Shown piece by piece: positions 20,941-34,700 of a stretch of DNA of 64,000 bases. The DNA comes from Melieria omissa (lineage: Eukaryota; Arthropoda; Insecta; Diptera; Ulidiidae): contig OZ020267.1 of the NCBI GenBank assembly GCA_963971225.1, forward strand, positions 110,192,163-110,256,162, read 5' to 3'. The notes under the pieces are model-generated. The model did not search any database. It was not told where the DNA came from and saw nothing but the letters and a program-made list of their open reading frames with translations. Within the stretch, counting starts at the first letter, position 1. Each line of letters opens with the position of its first letter. A program made the translations under genes and the position numbers.

Positions 20941-23084
20941 ATAAGTGCACAATAAGATCAATTTTAATATTTGAGAAAAAACTACTATTTGTAGCGTATA
21001 CAATTTTCCGCATTAATCTAAGCAGCGAAAACTTAGGCTGCATAAAAATTAGGGATGTACTAAGACTTATCTGTAAATTGCCATATTAGCCTTGTTGGTG
21101 CCTACAAAAAAACAGACACAGGGAATTCTTCTTTTTCTGCTGCCAAGCTTTCGGTCCCCAGTATTTCATTTTTCGATTGAATACGAAAAAAGTCAGTAAT
21201 TTAGCGCCACATTAGGGGGGTTAAATACGTACGCAGTACAAATGACAGTCGGTAGTTGTGACCGTGTGCCGCATGCATTGATTGTCGACGCCGGCAAAGT
21301 TGTTGTCGTGGTCGTCGCATAAAATGGCGAAATTATACGAGAAAACTTCGCGCCAACTTCTACCATTTGCCATTTGATGGTGGCGACGGCAGCCTTCGCT
21401 GTGGCTGTAGTTGCATAAATTTCCTACTTTCGCCATTGCGCCGAATGTTCGCTCGCCCTCTCATTCCGAATCGAAGCCGGCACTTTATTCCAATCGAACG
21501 TGGAGTGGAGTTTATGAGTTCGTTTCGGGGGTTCGTCTGCATGTCTCAATTTGTATTAAGGGTAAGGGAAATCGGTTCGTCGGTCGGTCGGCCCGTCTAT
21601 TTATTGCTTTGTCTGTCTGCCAGCCGGCTTTGATTCACTCATTGCCTCATTTCGGAGCGCTCATTGTTCGACGAAGGGGAAAGCGGCAGACAAACAGCAC
21701 GCAAGAGTGGGATTAGAGGCGACAACGACTGCAATGTGAACGACAATGCATAATGAGAAACTTTTCTACTTAAAATGTAAAGTTTTCAATAATTTCGATT
21801 ATTGGCGACTGGCCAAAAGGTATTTTTCGCATGAAGGAAGGGCGCACGGTTCATCCCTCGTGTATTTGTAGACGAGCCAACATTTGGCAGTGGCCATACA
21901 AACGAAGAATGCCAATGAAGCTGCAGTCTCATTGAATGCCAGTGCTGCCATAAATTATCAAATATGCATAATATTTACATTTTTACTCCACCATAATATA
22001 CTGTCGTATGTGCTGCAGCTTAAAGACGACACAAGCGACAATATTTTGGTGAAAGCGTTTTGCTTTTCAACGTTGCTGCTTGAACTTTGTAGTTGCTGCC
22101 ACAACAATGTGCCCCTTTCTCTGAATAAGTATCCTTGCGGCCAACTCTATCTTGGCGGCACTACTTTTTTGCTTATTATGGTGGAAAATTATTTATTTTG
22201 TTTATTGATGGGAAAATTATTTATTTGCGTAAAAACAAACTTTTTAATTTCCCTACAGCAACAGCAGCTCATGCCACACACAGCAAGTAGTGGCGCGCTG
22301 TAGCGAGTAAAGTCAGATTGGGTATAGAAGGCGAAATACCAGTTTGTTGGATTTATCATTGCAATCTGCGCGTATATTCAAGCGATCGGCCATAAGGAGC
22401 TGGGCGCGGGTAGCGGTGCTGTAGTGCCAGCGCAAATGGACATGAAAAAGTTCGTTTGCAACTTATGGAAAACTTTTGTAATTATTTGATACTAATCAGT
22501 TTTAATGAAGTAGGTATCCGTTGCTTCGAATTGGCATTCTTGTTTCTTGGCGCTGTCGTTTTCGACCCGCTTGCATTGCACGTAAATCACAACAAAAGCC
22601 AACGAAATGAAAGCAACATCAGCAGTTTGGTTGTTATTTTGCATTTTGTAAAAGTTACTGTTGTTATTTGCAAATTGTTGGTACTATAAAAAGGGGTTAA
22701 GGTAAACAGTTGCCTTGAAACTTTATGCTCTATTGTGTGGGAGCTGAGCAAAATAATGGCAAAATTGATATTTGGTTGGGTTAAGGTTGTGTGATTTTAA
22801 GTGCGAATGATAAAAATGTGGAAAAGTGGCTTGATTGCAAAATTTCCCTTTTTGGGAAATTTTTTTATTATGTGAAAATTCATTTTTGTTGGACTAAAAT
22901 TTGCACATGACATTCCAATTTCAAAGTTTTGAAAAGTTTATGTGAAGGGAAATTTTTAAAATGAAGGGAATTTAACAAGATTTCAATGAAGAAATATAAA
23001 ACGGACACCAACAAGTTGAAAAACATTAAAGACTATTCAAATTATTCATTTTAACTGGATTATTGGTCAATGTTAACAATTATA

Positions 23085-23500
23085 TTGATTCTTGCTTCTG
23101 CAAAATTTGTTTCTTATGTGGAAGTAGAGTTGAAAAAAATTATAAACAATTGTTGAAATTGATTTTTAAATTTCATGAGGATTTTCCTTTATTGAATTAA
23201 ACTTGATTTTTGTAGCTACAAAATACTTTTCTTATGTGAAATTAGTTTTAAAAAAATTTTACAAAATTATTGAAATTGATTTTGGAATTTCATGAGGATT
23301 TTTCTTTATTTAATTAAACTTGATTTTTGTAGCTACAAAATATTTATAAAAAATTGTTGACACTGAATTTTCAATTTTATGAGGACTTTTCATTTTTATT
23401 ATGTGGAATTAGAATAGAAAATATCATAACAAAAGTTTTTAAATTGAATTTTCACTTCCTTGAGCATTTTTTCTAATGAATTTTACTTCATAGTTTCAGA
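23085..23500. repeat. AT-rich tandem block, unit about 115-135 bp, 3-4 copies
   Basis: The shared landmarks are ATTGAAATTGATTTT, AATTTCATGAGGATTTT, TTTATTGAATTAAACTTG and ATTTTTGTAGCTACAAAATA, with clear copies at about 23150-23260 and 23268-23345 and weaker flanking copies. Confidence 0.75.
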
Positions 23501-23627
23501 TTTTCACCTATTTTTTTTAATCTATTTAAATGGATTTGCTTTCAAAATTTGTTATTAACATAACTTAAATTTTAAGGAAATTTCTTATAATTTCAAATAA
23601 CTAAATTATTATTTTCCTACCACTCAC

Positions 23628-23807
23628 CTTTGCCAAATCCATGTATATCGGTGCGGAAATTGTCTTTTCCCTTCTGGCCATCTACCAGCTGGCCCAGACC
23701 ATCAACGTAGCGATCGCCCTGCTCGTAGCCATCGTAGGTTTTGTCTGACAAATCCACTTCCATGCCGCGCTGTACACCCTTCGGTATACTGTAGGAGACA
23801 ATGCCCT
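23628..23807 (-). CDS. Ddr: Ddr coding exon 5: start of DS-like domain
   Basis: The exon encodes residues 225-284 plus one base: EGIVSYSIPKG, DLSDKTYDGY and VDGLGQLVDGQKGKDNF. This corresponds to the DS-like domain that follows the discoidin domain in all DDR receptors (vertebrate counterpart: GLVSYNAP, YDG, GLGQLTDG). The acceptor is TTTCTTTCCAG and the donor GTGAGT. Confidence 0.92.
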
Positions 23808-25089
23808 CTGGAAAGAAACAAAAATAACAAAATTTATTGAACAAAAATTCAAATCTTTGTCAATTTTAAAAACCGAAGTTTTCGCTTTAAAGGAAATTTT
23901 GTGGTAAAAAATTGCACTCGCTGCTCAAAGCCATTAAACGCGGAAAATTCAGCGGAAAAAGTAGCATATCACATGTAGATGTGTGTATGTGTGCGTGTTG
24001 ATGGCAAAGGGAAAGAGAAAGTCGCTGGAAGGGGGCGCCACATTGTAATAATAGACGCCGGGACATGTGTTCGTGCCAGCGCTGACGAAGACAAACGACC
24101 AACAAAATGCGCGACTATGGGGCGCATTAAGTAGAGCGCCCGAGTTGCGGGGGTGAGGAGCGCAGTGCAGACAGTCTACGCTGTGAGTAATTTTTCAAAA
24201 AAATATATTAAATTACACAAAAGCAAAAGCAGCACCAAATTTTAAACGATTCGTGATTACACTTTAATTTTTAAGGCAGCCGCCAGGTGTGGGCACAAAA
24301 ATTAGGGGGGAAGGACGGCGCTTTTCTCAATGTCAGCCTACATGGGTTAATTCACAGCTTTGTTGCGTTCAGGTTGACGCTCCTCCCCGACTTACTAGAA
24401 TCACCAACAAATTTATGACATTTTCGTATTTTAAAGTTCACAAAAGTCCAAAAACGCAAGCGGACAGCCTTTCGGTTTCACGCTCACTGACTGTCGCTTC
24501 GCACATGACGCCCTTCGCGTAGTGATTTGCTTTCAACGAACGGCAACAAGCGTGTGTCATGCAATGCCACTACTTCATGCTTTGCCTTTGGTGGTTGCCA
24601 GCCTTTTGTGATTCACGCAAAAAGAAAAAAAAACAGCCAAATAAAAGTACCAAAAAAAAGAAAGCACTGCCATGACATGTAGGGGGTAAATAGCGTAAAG
24701 TATGCATAAAAGGCCAAAAAGAAATGAGAACAAAAAAAACAAGAACACAAAAGCCGCTCATTTGTTTCAACGGAAAAAGCCAGACAACAACAACGTCACG
24801 CAGACAAAATGCAGTGGCAACACATGAGCGCAGAAAAAAGTGCCATTCTGCATGTTGACACGCAATAAAATCGCATGCGAACATGAAAATGACAGTATGT
24901 GTACATAAAAACAACAACAATCGCCAACATTAACAACAACAACAATAGTTGTACAGAAGTAGAACAATAGCGATGGCAGAGCTCGAGGAAGCACAAAACA
25001 GCGCGCGTTGCCAACAAACACTCACAGGCGCTGTTAGCATGGCGAAAGCAAAATATCCCATTGGGAAATTTTCAACAAAAACAAAAGTG

Positions 25090-27010
25090 AGCTGATAATT
25101 AAGGAGAAGTTTGAATTTTTTTTATTTTTTTTAAATTGATTTTTTTTTTAATTTTTTATTTTTTTAATTATTAATTTCAAATTAGAATTAATAGAAGTTT
25201 TAGAAAGAATCCAAGAAAAATATTTGATTAATTTTTTTAATTAATTGTTATTAATTTAGTGGGTTTAAGAAACAGTTCAGGTTTATTTCAAAACACATCA
25301 AATCAATCAGCTAAGTTTTAGTGTTGTTCACTAATCAATTAAATAAGTAATATGTGATATAATCAATGAATCAACTAATCAAGCAATTAGTTAATGTAAT
25401 ATATATAAATCAACTTAGGCTTAAGTGCACTTCGGGACTTTTTCTAAAAAAATCAGAGCCAAGTCTGGATAAGGTTCACTAATCAATATGTGACATTATC
25501 AGTCAATCAAGGAATCAACTAATCAAGCAATTAATTAGTGAAATATGAATGAATTAAGTCAAGCTCAAGTCCAGTTCAGAACAATTTCGAAATAAATCAA
25601 AGAAAAGTATGAGTAGAGTTCATTAATCAATATCTGACATGACCAATAAATGAATCCACTAATCAAATAATCAATTAGAAAATCAAATCAAATCAAATAA
25701 TCAATAAATCAATATTCAAAAATCAAATAATCAATTAGAGATTTAAATAAACAATTAGTCAATGAATGTTTTAATCCGTTCATTGATTAATCAGTCAACC
25801 ACATCAGTCGTCCAATGAAAGCCGAGCAAAGCCAGCATATAAATTCAATTCAGACTAGTGTAACTTACACTATCAGGTATCACTTTAATAAGTAAATCCA
25901 ATGATTAATAAATCAGTTAAATAATTAATCAATTAACGAATTAACTAATTCTTAATTCCCAAATCCAATGATTAATAAATTAATTAATTAATCAATTAAC
26001 GAATTATCTAATTAATAAGCTGACAAATCCATTAATCATTCAATTAACTAAGCAATTAATCAATTATCAGTAAATCAATTACAAAAGGTAAACAAAAGAT
26101 CATTCATATGAAAATTGTGTAAGTTAGATATCAATTAATTAGCTAATCGAGTAATTAATACATATGCAGTTCTATTAATAATCACATTAATTACGCAATT
26201 AGTCTTATGACTGACTAAGTCAAAAAATAAAAATGAGTCAAGTTCGCTCAACAAAAGTTCAAATAAAGCCACTTCCAGTTAGTTTGAATGAGCAAATCAA
26301 ATAATAGCTTATTGAACTAATTAATCAATGGCCTATTAAATAAAATAATAAATCAGTTAATCATTAATTTAATTAAAAAAATATTGAATCGTCAGGAATT
26401 GAATCAAGATAGGAAAACAAAAGTTCTTATGAAATGAAATGTAAGTTATTTATAAGATTTAATTGAGTGAAATAAAATGTTTAAGTAATCAATGAAACAA
26501 GTAAATTTTTAATTAATCAATCATTAGAAAATTAATCACGTTCGCTGAACAACAGCTCAGTCAAGTAAGTTTCAAAGAGGAAATCGATTGATAAGTTAAT
26601 GAATTGATTATTTAATCGACTAATTAATGAATTATTAATCAATTAATCATTCAAATAATTAAACAATAAATCAATTGCTAGTCATTTAATCAAAAGAGGT
26701 ACGCAAACGTTAGTACCTTTCTTGATTAAATGACTAGCAATTGATTTATTGTTTAATTATTTGAATGATTAATTGAATAATTAATTTATTCAAATGCAAG
26801 TTACGTATCAGATTTAATGTAGTCAATTCAAATTGTTAAGCAATAATTTAATCAATTGATTAAAAAAGTTACTTAAAAACTAATCAGTTGATAAATTGTT
26901 CTAACCACTATTCAACTATTTAATCAGCAAAATTAATCATCAGTAAATCAATAACGAAAGGTAAACCAAAGTTCATAAAAAATTGTACATAAATGGAGTT
27001 CAAAATCCTA
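25090..27010. repeat. AT-rich tract of AATCAATTAATTA-like short repeats
   Basis: About 1.9 kb dominated by irregular repeats of AATCAATTAATCAATTA-like words, with longer shared phrases (CAATGATTAATAAATYA, AATCAATTAACGAATTA at 25930-25950 and 25990-26010; GAATCAACTAATCAAGCAAT at 25368 and 25512). TAAT/ATTA cores occur at very high density. It contains the palindrome at 26639-26776. Confidence 0.75.
26639..26776. repeat. Near-perfect palindrome: 64-bp arms, 10-bp loop
   Basis: The left arm (26639-26702) and right arm (26713-26776) are inverted copies differing at only two positions (counted by eye), around the loop GCAAACGTTA. The arm end nearest the loop is AGAGGTAC / GTACCTTT. A transcript of either strand would fold into a hairpin of about 138 nt. 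The arms are made of the same TAAT-rich sequence as the neighbourhood. Confidence 0.9.
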
Positions 27011-28429
27011 TCAGCAAATTAGTTTGAACACCCAGAGTTATTTTTCAATTACCAACATTTTAATTCCAACTTTCACACAACGCTTTGAGCTATTTTTCCT
27101 GCTGGGGTTAATGTACGCTCGCGTGTCCTTGCTGTCCGTCTGTCTTGCTGTCTGTCTATTGTCATGTCCATTCGCATTTCTATGCACTGTCATGCAATTT
27201 TTCTGACTTTTACCACCCTTCGCTGTATGTGCACGTACCACTATTATTATTTTTATTTTTTTTTTTAATGAAAATGATGACTCGTTAGCATCACAAGTGA
27301 CAAAGAGTCGCATGCGATTTGTGCATGCAAATTTGCTCATAATTTCCTCTATACCACCTAATCGTTGTCACTGCATACAACAAACTTTTGCATTTTTGTG
27401 TTAACAAACAAAAACGATTTTATTTGATTTTTTTTTATAATTTGAAGCATAACCACAGCACACTTATTAAATGCGTTTATTAATTTGTTGCAAGTTTTCG
27501 AGTAACTTAATATGAAACTTTAATTAAAGCCATACGCTGGCTGATGCCGGGCAGCTTACAGTTTAATTAAGCTACCATCACTCTTTGCTGTGTACATTCA
27601 ACCTTTTCGGTGCGTCTCCCCCCACCGCTCCCTTAAAAGGATCTGCGCGTAATTTCAATAAATTATGCGTTGCCTTCAGGTCCTGTTGCCAGTAGCCGCC
27701 GCAGCCGCTGTCGCTGCCAACGTTCGCCCAATTTCAAACTGCTGAATGCTTGACTGCTTCGGCCCCACTGATGCGCACTTCGATGCTGCAACAGCAGCTG
27801 CTTCAGTGAGTAATGAATGTTTTCATATTGTTCATAATGTCATTGTTGTTGTTTTTGTTGTTATTGTCCTTTTTGTGTATATAATTTCATTATGCAGTGG
27901 CAGTGAACGCGTTTTCATTTTCATTTATAATTTCCTGTAAATATGCATTAATATTTTACATTCGATGAATGCGCGACAAGCGGCGCAGTGGCCACTTGGG
28001 CCATGGGGCCCGAGGGCCCACTAGGGGGTGAATCCGTTGTTGGCTGAAGAGCTACGTATAAAGTAATCTGAGCCAAGAAGAATCCGTAGAAGATTACTAC
28101 ATCATAAGTAGTGCAAAAAATTTATTGAAAGGTGTGAAGTTTGGTTTGGGCCATAGTTCATCAAGGACGAGCATGACTGGGCAAGTGATATCAAACGATG
28201 AATGCAGATTTTTTGTGGAATTGAAAGAAGTGGACTTGTAGGACATGTTCTACAAAGAATTTGATGCCATGTGCCAATGATGACCAATTGGTTGCTTGCA
28301 GTAGAGGCTCCCTGGCTGTGCGATTTCATTCTTCGGAGAACTTAACTGATTAATGAGATCATGTGTTTGAAAGCGCATTAACTTTTTTGGGGATTAAGCA
28401 AAGTCATTCATCTATAAGAATTGAGGAAC

Positions 28430-29060
28430 TCAAGGACCACATTCCCCGCAAAAGGCAGCTTGAAGTCGAATTAATGTCGTCACTGAAAAAATTGGCACAA
28501 ATTTGATGACCTCCAGGACCAAATTATCTCGCCTCATGTACGTCGCCATTGAAAAAATTGACCAAAATTTTAAGATCTCCAGGACCGAACTTTCTCGAAA
28601 TAGGAGCTTGCAGCCTTTTTTAAGTCGTCACTGAAAAAATTTACACAGAACTGAGGACCTTCAGGACCAAATTGACTCGAAATAGAAGTTTGAAGAATTG
28701 TTTACGTCGTCACTGAAAACATTGACACAAAATTGAAGACCTCCAGGACTAAAATAGACAGCTTGAAGCCTTATTTACGTCGTCCTTGATAAAATCGACA
28801 AACATTTTAGGACCTCCAGGATAAAATTTTCTCGAAATAGAAGCTTGAAGCCTTGGTTACGTCATCATTAAAAACATTTACCCAAAATTTAAGACCTGCA
28901 GGACCAAATTGTCTCAAAATTTACAGCTTGAAGTCTTGTTTACGTCGTCATTGAAAAAATCGACAAACAATTTTAAGACCTCCAGGACCAAATATTCACA
29001 AAATAGACAGCTTGATGCCTAATTTACGTCAACATTGAAAAAATTGAAACAAAATTGTTT
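28430..29060. repeat. Degenerate tandem array, unit about 65-90 bp, about 8 copies
   Basis: The unit phrases are TTTACGTCGTCACTGAAAAA, ATTGACACAAAATTGAAGAC, CTCCAGGACCAAATTGTCTC and GAAATAGAAGCTTGAAGCC. The TCCAGGACC landmark recurs at about 28430, 28511, 28576, 28668, 28740, 28814, 28897 and 28980. Confidence 0.85.
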
Positions 29061-30299
29061 GGCCCAAATCTGCCATTATACCTGCGCACATAAGCCCGTA
29101 GCTACTGTACCATATTTCATACTAACACTTGCACCAATACATCCACACCTACACACGCACACAAAATTTACTGCATTTGATTCAACGTTTCCGTTGAACA
29201 TTAATGATATTTTTTAATATTTAATGAAATTCATTAAGTTGCCATCGATCATATATCACAGAGTAGCCCACAGCCACGTCGATAAGTAATCAATGTGTGC
29301 TTACAAGTGAAGGTGTAGCTGCGTGTGGGTATGTGAAAAATGCCATTTAAAGGACACGCGTCACGTAGCAAACTATTCTAGCATACACAGACACACTTAC
29401 AGACACACTCACACATGCATGCAAATAAATATACAAAAATACCTAAAACGGTCAAAACAGAAAAAATGTCCTATAGTTGTCCATATTTGCAGCGCTTACA
29501 TGATAATTTCCATTACTTACAATCACACCCCCTCACAACCCTCTCGCGCGTGCAGCACACATTCTTGCATCCCTATGCCAGCAACTACCATTAAGTGTAA
29601 TTATGTGATTTTTGGTAATTATATGAAATTTTATTTCCAAGCAACGAATGCTTTGATAATAATAACTGTGTGGTTTTTAGTGGCGCTGCACTGTACGAGT
29701 ACTACTATATTTCACCCGATATCCGTGCGGTGTGTGTTTGCTCCCCTAGCGGCCGCTCGCCGCTATAATTGGAATTCGGAAAATGCGCTCATTATCTGTC
29801 TGAGACCGGCAGCACTGTGCAGCGCCGCATATGGTCACACGTAAATAATTATGGAGCACTAATTTGTTGGGTGTACGCGTTTGTCTGTTGGCCCTTTGCC
29901 GGCGCGGGCGCCATTCAGTGTTGTGTGTGCGCGTCTACTTTATATATCCTGTATGTCCTTCGTATGCGCGTAGGCTGCCGCTGTGTGGCGTGCGCACCGG
30001 ATATTGACATTAACTACAATTTCCCTCTTTTTTAATTAATGCGCAGCATGTTGGAAACAGGTTACACCGAGAGCAGAGGTTAAACTTTAGTGCTGAACTT
30101 TGGTTGAGTTCGAATTTTTTCTATACAAAAGCTCAGGTGAATTTGATCCATGGCAGTAAAAGCTTAATGAAACTTGATTTGATTTTCTATAAATAAAGTG
30201 CTTGAAAATGCGAGTCATTAGGTTGGAGAGAAAGTGGAATTAGGAGCTGAAATACTGTAGAGGGGAATCTGAATAATTCTAGTTGTAAGAGTGACAGAA

Positions 30300-31200
30300 T
30301 GCTAGGAGGAGCATCCATTCCATGAGAATTTTTTACCAATCAAAAGTAAAAAACTTTGCTAACAGCGGCGTCAATTTTAGTAGAATGTACTACCAGTCAT
30401 AAGGAAGAAACTCTGCTAACAGCGTCCATTCCACGAGCTTTTTTAACCACTAATATGAGTAAAAAATGCTAACAGGGGCATCTCATTCACTACTTTGTTC
30501 TACAATTCATAAGCAGGATGCCACGTTACCAGAAGAGTCGATTCCACAAGCATGTTTAACCACTCAGAAAGGAAAAATTCAAACAGGAGCATCCAGTTCC
30601 AAGAGAGTTTATCAGTCATAAAGAAGAAACTTTGCTATCAGAGTCCATTCCATAGACGTATTAAACCACTCATAAGATGTAAAAAATCATCCCTTTCCAT
30701 GTTGCCATGTTGAGCGACTCAGAAAGGAAAAATTGCTAACAGCGGAGTCCATTCCAGAAGAATGTTCTACCAGTCATAAGGAAGAAACTCTGCTAACAGG
30801 CTCCATTCCACAGATATGTTGAACTCATAAAAGGTAAACACTTCTACCAGGGCTTCTAAGGTGAAAATCATGTTAACTGAGGAGTCGATTCCCCAAATTG
30901 CATTCATGAAAAAAATGCGAACAGGAGCGTCCCTTGAAGGAGTGTGTTGTACCAGTCATAAGGAAAAAATTGCTGGAGTCAATTCCAGGAGAATGTTGTA
31001 TCAGTAATAAGAAGGATGCTAACCGGGTCGATTCCATAGGCGTGTTGAACCACTCATAAAGAGGGACGTAATGCTAACAGAGGTGTCTATTCCAAACACG
31101 TTGTATCAGCTATGAGCAGGAAACCCTGTTAACAGAGGAGTCCATTCCACAAGCTAGTTAAACCACTCATAAAGAGAACAAATTGCTAATATGTGTGCTT
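30300..31200. repeat. Degenerate tandem array, unit about 50-60 bp, about 15 copies
   Basis: The unit phrases are TGCTAACAGAGGAGTCCATT, CCACAAGAATGTTGTACCA and GTCATAAGGAAGAAACT. Copies differ by small gaps and by alternation between ACCAGTCATAAGGA and ACCACTCATAAAGA versions. Confidence 0.85.
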
Positions 31201-31619
31201 TCTCCACTCAGAAACGAACCCAATCGGTGGTCAAATTTCGACTAAACGTGAAATGCGTGAACGCAGCTGTCTGGTTCGTATTTTTTTGAAACAAACGTGC
31301 TTATGAAATCAGTTGAACAACTTTTTAAAAACTGTCACACATGTTCTGCTTCTGAGATGTACCAGAGAGTCTCTTCAGAGCTGGCATCATCGTCTCCCAT
31401 AAGATTTATAGAACTATTTTGAATGATATAATATGATTCAGGAGTTTTAGCCGAGTTCGTCAAACAACTGCCCATAAATGCTTATGGAACCATTTTTAAG
31501 TGAGTATTGGTTTTTAACAACAAGAAGTCTGGCTGTACTGCCGAGCCATATTAGTCCATAAACTGTTTCGTACTGCCTATGTCTCTGTTAGAGCCTGAAG
31601 AGACTTACTGCGCTGGATT

Positions 31620-31710
31620 TTATACTTAGTAGACTCAGATATATCCTTTCATTTGATACTTAATAGACTCAGATATATCCTTTTATTTGATACATAGTAG
31701 ACTCAGATAT
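31620..31710. repeat. Short tandem triplication, unit about 36 bp
   Basis: TAGTAGACTCAGATATATCC followed by TTTCATTTGATACT occurs nearly identically in succession; the third copy ends TCAGATATCTCAG. The copies are much less diverged than those of neighbouring arrays. Confidence 0.85.
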
Positions 31711-34700
31711 CTCAGGCAAGTGTTGATACTATCAAAATGCAATTTATTGACAAAAGAATGTCCAAGGCAGTCAAAATGACTACAATGAGATCTTTTCTGA
31801 ATCCAAATTATCCTTAATTTTTATTATTTTTTAAAGCCAAATTAAATTACAGAAATATGAAAGTATTGTTTTAAAAATTTGTATCCCCAATCTTTCATTA
31901 TTAAAGAAAGTTGGAGTGAAGCTAAAACTATTAACAGACAATCGCTGAAAACATCACTGTGAGCCACTGACATCTGAAACAGATATCCGACAGTCTACAA
32001 AGCTTCGCAAATGCACATTCAACAATATCAATAACAATCAAACAAACTCAAAATCAAAACATATCAATAACATAATAGATTTACGTTTAATAACAATGGG
32101 ACTCACAAAGAAATATCACGCTTCCATACTTGACTGAAGAGTCCATTTCTGAGGTATTTCTGAGTAATCCAAAGAAGAAGCTTGACGGGTTTGCTTAACT
32201 AGTTTAACATTTGCTGAACTGTTACAATATTTCAGAGGTAGGATGGACTATGAGGAATTTCTTAAGGCCTTGGATTCTATGCCTACTGTGGCATTTCAAT
32301 GGGTTCACTATGATTTCGCCTCTTCACCACATTCTTCATATTGACTTCATGAAGGCAACATACTAACAGCTCGGTTGGAGCTCTATTTGATGGTTTTGGA
32401 ACTAGAAATGTTTTTAATCTAGCAGAGGAAACTTCTTACTTTGCATAAATGTAAGTTGGACAACTAGTTTGTTAGCTACAGGATAAACCAAACATTTCAC
32501 AACTTCAGAGCTGCAATTGATACTAACTTTTCAGACTCCACTTTGTGTTGGGTTTTGCCGATCAACAAACATTACACAACCCAAGTCAACGCTCGAAGCT
32601 TTTATTCAATTATGAAGCGCCAAATCCATGTTTTGAGCATTCAATCAAATATGACAGTCATAGCTGAGCCGCTGTCACACACCTTCAACTTGCTGTAAAG
32701 TTACCCAGTAAATTTTCCTAGTTCGTTTTAGTGGACTAAAGCGGAAAATCATTGAATCCAACAATTTCATTGCGCCCATAAATCTTACTCAACCTCAGCT
32801 GAAAATGAAGTGCTGTACAAGAAAAAATCGTCTAACTCTGGACACACTGCAGGCGATGCCATTTCTAATTGTTAACAAATTGTAATCATAAATAATGGCC
32901 AAACGTACAAAATGAAGAAGATAAGTATTAAAAAAAACAACAATAAAAATGCAGCAAAGAGTGAACAGAGGCATCAAGTGAGCGGGTGGCAACGACGAGC
33001 GAGTGACAGCGTGTTAAATCGAATGAATGAACAATTTACATATGAAAAGCGCTTACAGAGCGAACAGACAAACAGCAGAGACTGAGCAACTGAACTTATT
33101 AGCTTACCAACAGTTGGACAGACAGACAGACAGCGAGACAGACACCAAATAAACACGAAATATAATCAAATCGAATGCTCGACCGCACCTGGTAATGTGG
33201 TATGGTAATGCAGTACAACAACAGCAACAACAATGCGCAATGCTGGTTGTTGCTGAGCGCCTTTTGACGCTCGTTCGTCTCGTCGCTGACGCACCCAAGT
33301 TCAACAGTTCAATATTTTCCAACGGGAAGAGTTACTTGAGTTATTTTTGCTGTTATTGTTGTTCTTTCTTGTGTTTGTTTATTTGTTTAAATGGCGATAA
33401 GCCGTTGCGTTTACACGATATAAAAACGCTTTTCAACATTCTTCAGCCGGCTTCATTGGCCATTTGGCGCTGGCGATAAGCGACAAAGATTTTGCTTTAA
33501 TGTGAACAGAGTGGGTATTGTTGTTGGTGTTGTTCCTGTTGTCAATCATAAACATGGCTTAAACGCGTACAGATTAGCAGACTTGATTAATGACAGGCGC
33601 TGCATTTCTCGCCTCACCTCATGTGACATTAAAACGCGTTTATGTTGAATGAGGTGTGGCCCGGTTCTGTCGCCGTTACATTTGGGTAATTTGCATTTTT
33701 TAATTGTCGGTATCAACTATATTAAAAAAGGTTAATTGCTTTTGCTCATTGAAGCATAACAAGACGAAGCGTTGTCCCGACAACGCGCTGTGTCAGTCGC
33801 GTGGTGGAAAATTTGTCAAGCAGTACTCAAAGTTGCATGTAATGTGAGTGGTTTTTTAATATTTACTTTAAACAGAATTTTTTAATTAATAATTTTTTTT
33901 TAATTTATTTTTTTTATTTTTTAATTAATAATTTAATTTTTAAAGATTATATTTTGATTTTTTAGTTGCATGTAAAGTGAGTGTTTTTTATAGATTTTTC
34001 ATTCCAAATCTTTAATGTTTAAAACAGAATTTTTGTATATTGTATATTTTTCAAAATGTTTTTTTTTAATATTTTTTGTTGTGATTTTTTAATATTTAAA
34101 TAATAAAAAAATACTAAATAATACCTTACAATCTCTGTTAACTAATTGAAAAATTGCTCAAAGCTGTCAGCGCAAAAGAAATTACAATGATTTCATGTTG
34201 CGTCAGCTCAATGTTCATGTTAAAAAAACAAAATAAAATAATTAAAATATTGTATAAAGGCAAGAAGAAGACAACCAGCAACAACAACAACAACAATGGC
34301 AGAAGCAGCAGCGCAGGCAAAACTGTTGGCCGTGGAAGCAGCAGCAAAGAAATGTCGTCGGCCCTACTTGAAAATCGCGTGCAGACAGCCAACAATGCCG
34401 CCCCAACATTTTCGTTGTTGTTGTTGTTGCTTTTGTTGATTTTATGTTTAATGTTATTTTTATTCGATTTTTTCTGGCTTTTTTTCTTTAGCAGAAGACA
34501 CACGACGCCAGCGGTTCGCATGCAATTGTCAAGTATTGTAATGCCAGCCACAACAACAACAACAATTCCAATGAACAGCAAACAAGTCAACACAACAAGC
34601 TTTCGAAAGCAAAAACCCCATGGAGAAAACAAAACCAGAAAAAAGCCACCAGCAACAACGAAGAAAAACACGCAAATTTGAGCAGAAAATTTCAGCGCCA

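Larger units (their letters stand above)
18893..23627 (-). other. Ddr intron 5 (4.7 kb)
   Basis: Mostly single-copy sequence with (AAC)n runs (20260-20310). It contains three tandem copies of a palindrome-bearing unit (20636-20940) and one stray palindrome near 22838, plus an AT-rich tandem block (23085-23500). No gene was seen; several open frames of about 100 codons have low-complexity content only. Confidence 0.75.

Noticed and set aside
27985..28030. GGCC-rich cluster with GGGCCC palindromes next to GCAGTGGCC
   Set aside because: Too short to be a feature; the resemblance to hAT-type ends (CAGTGG) has no matching right end.
28430..29060. CRISPR-like direct repeats with spacers
   Set aside because: The repeats are diverged along their whole length with no invariant repeat and variable spacer, and the window is clearly from an animal nuclear genome.
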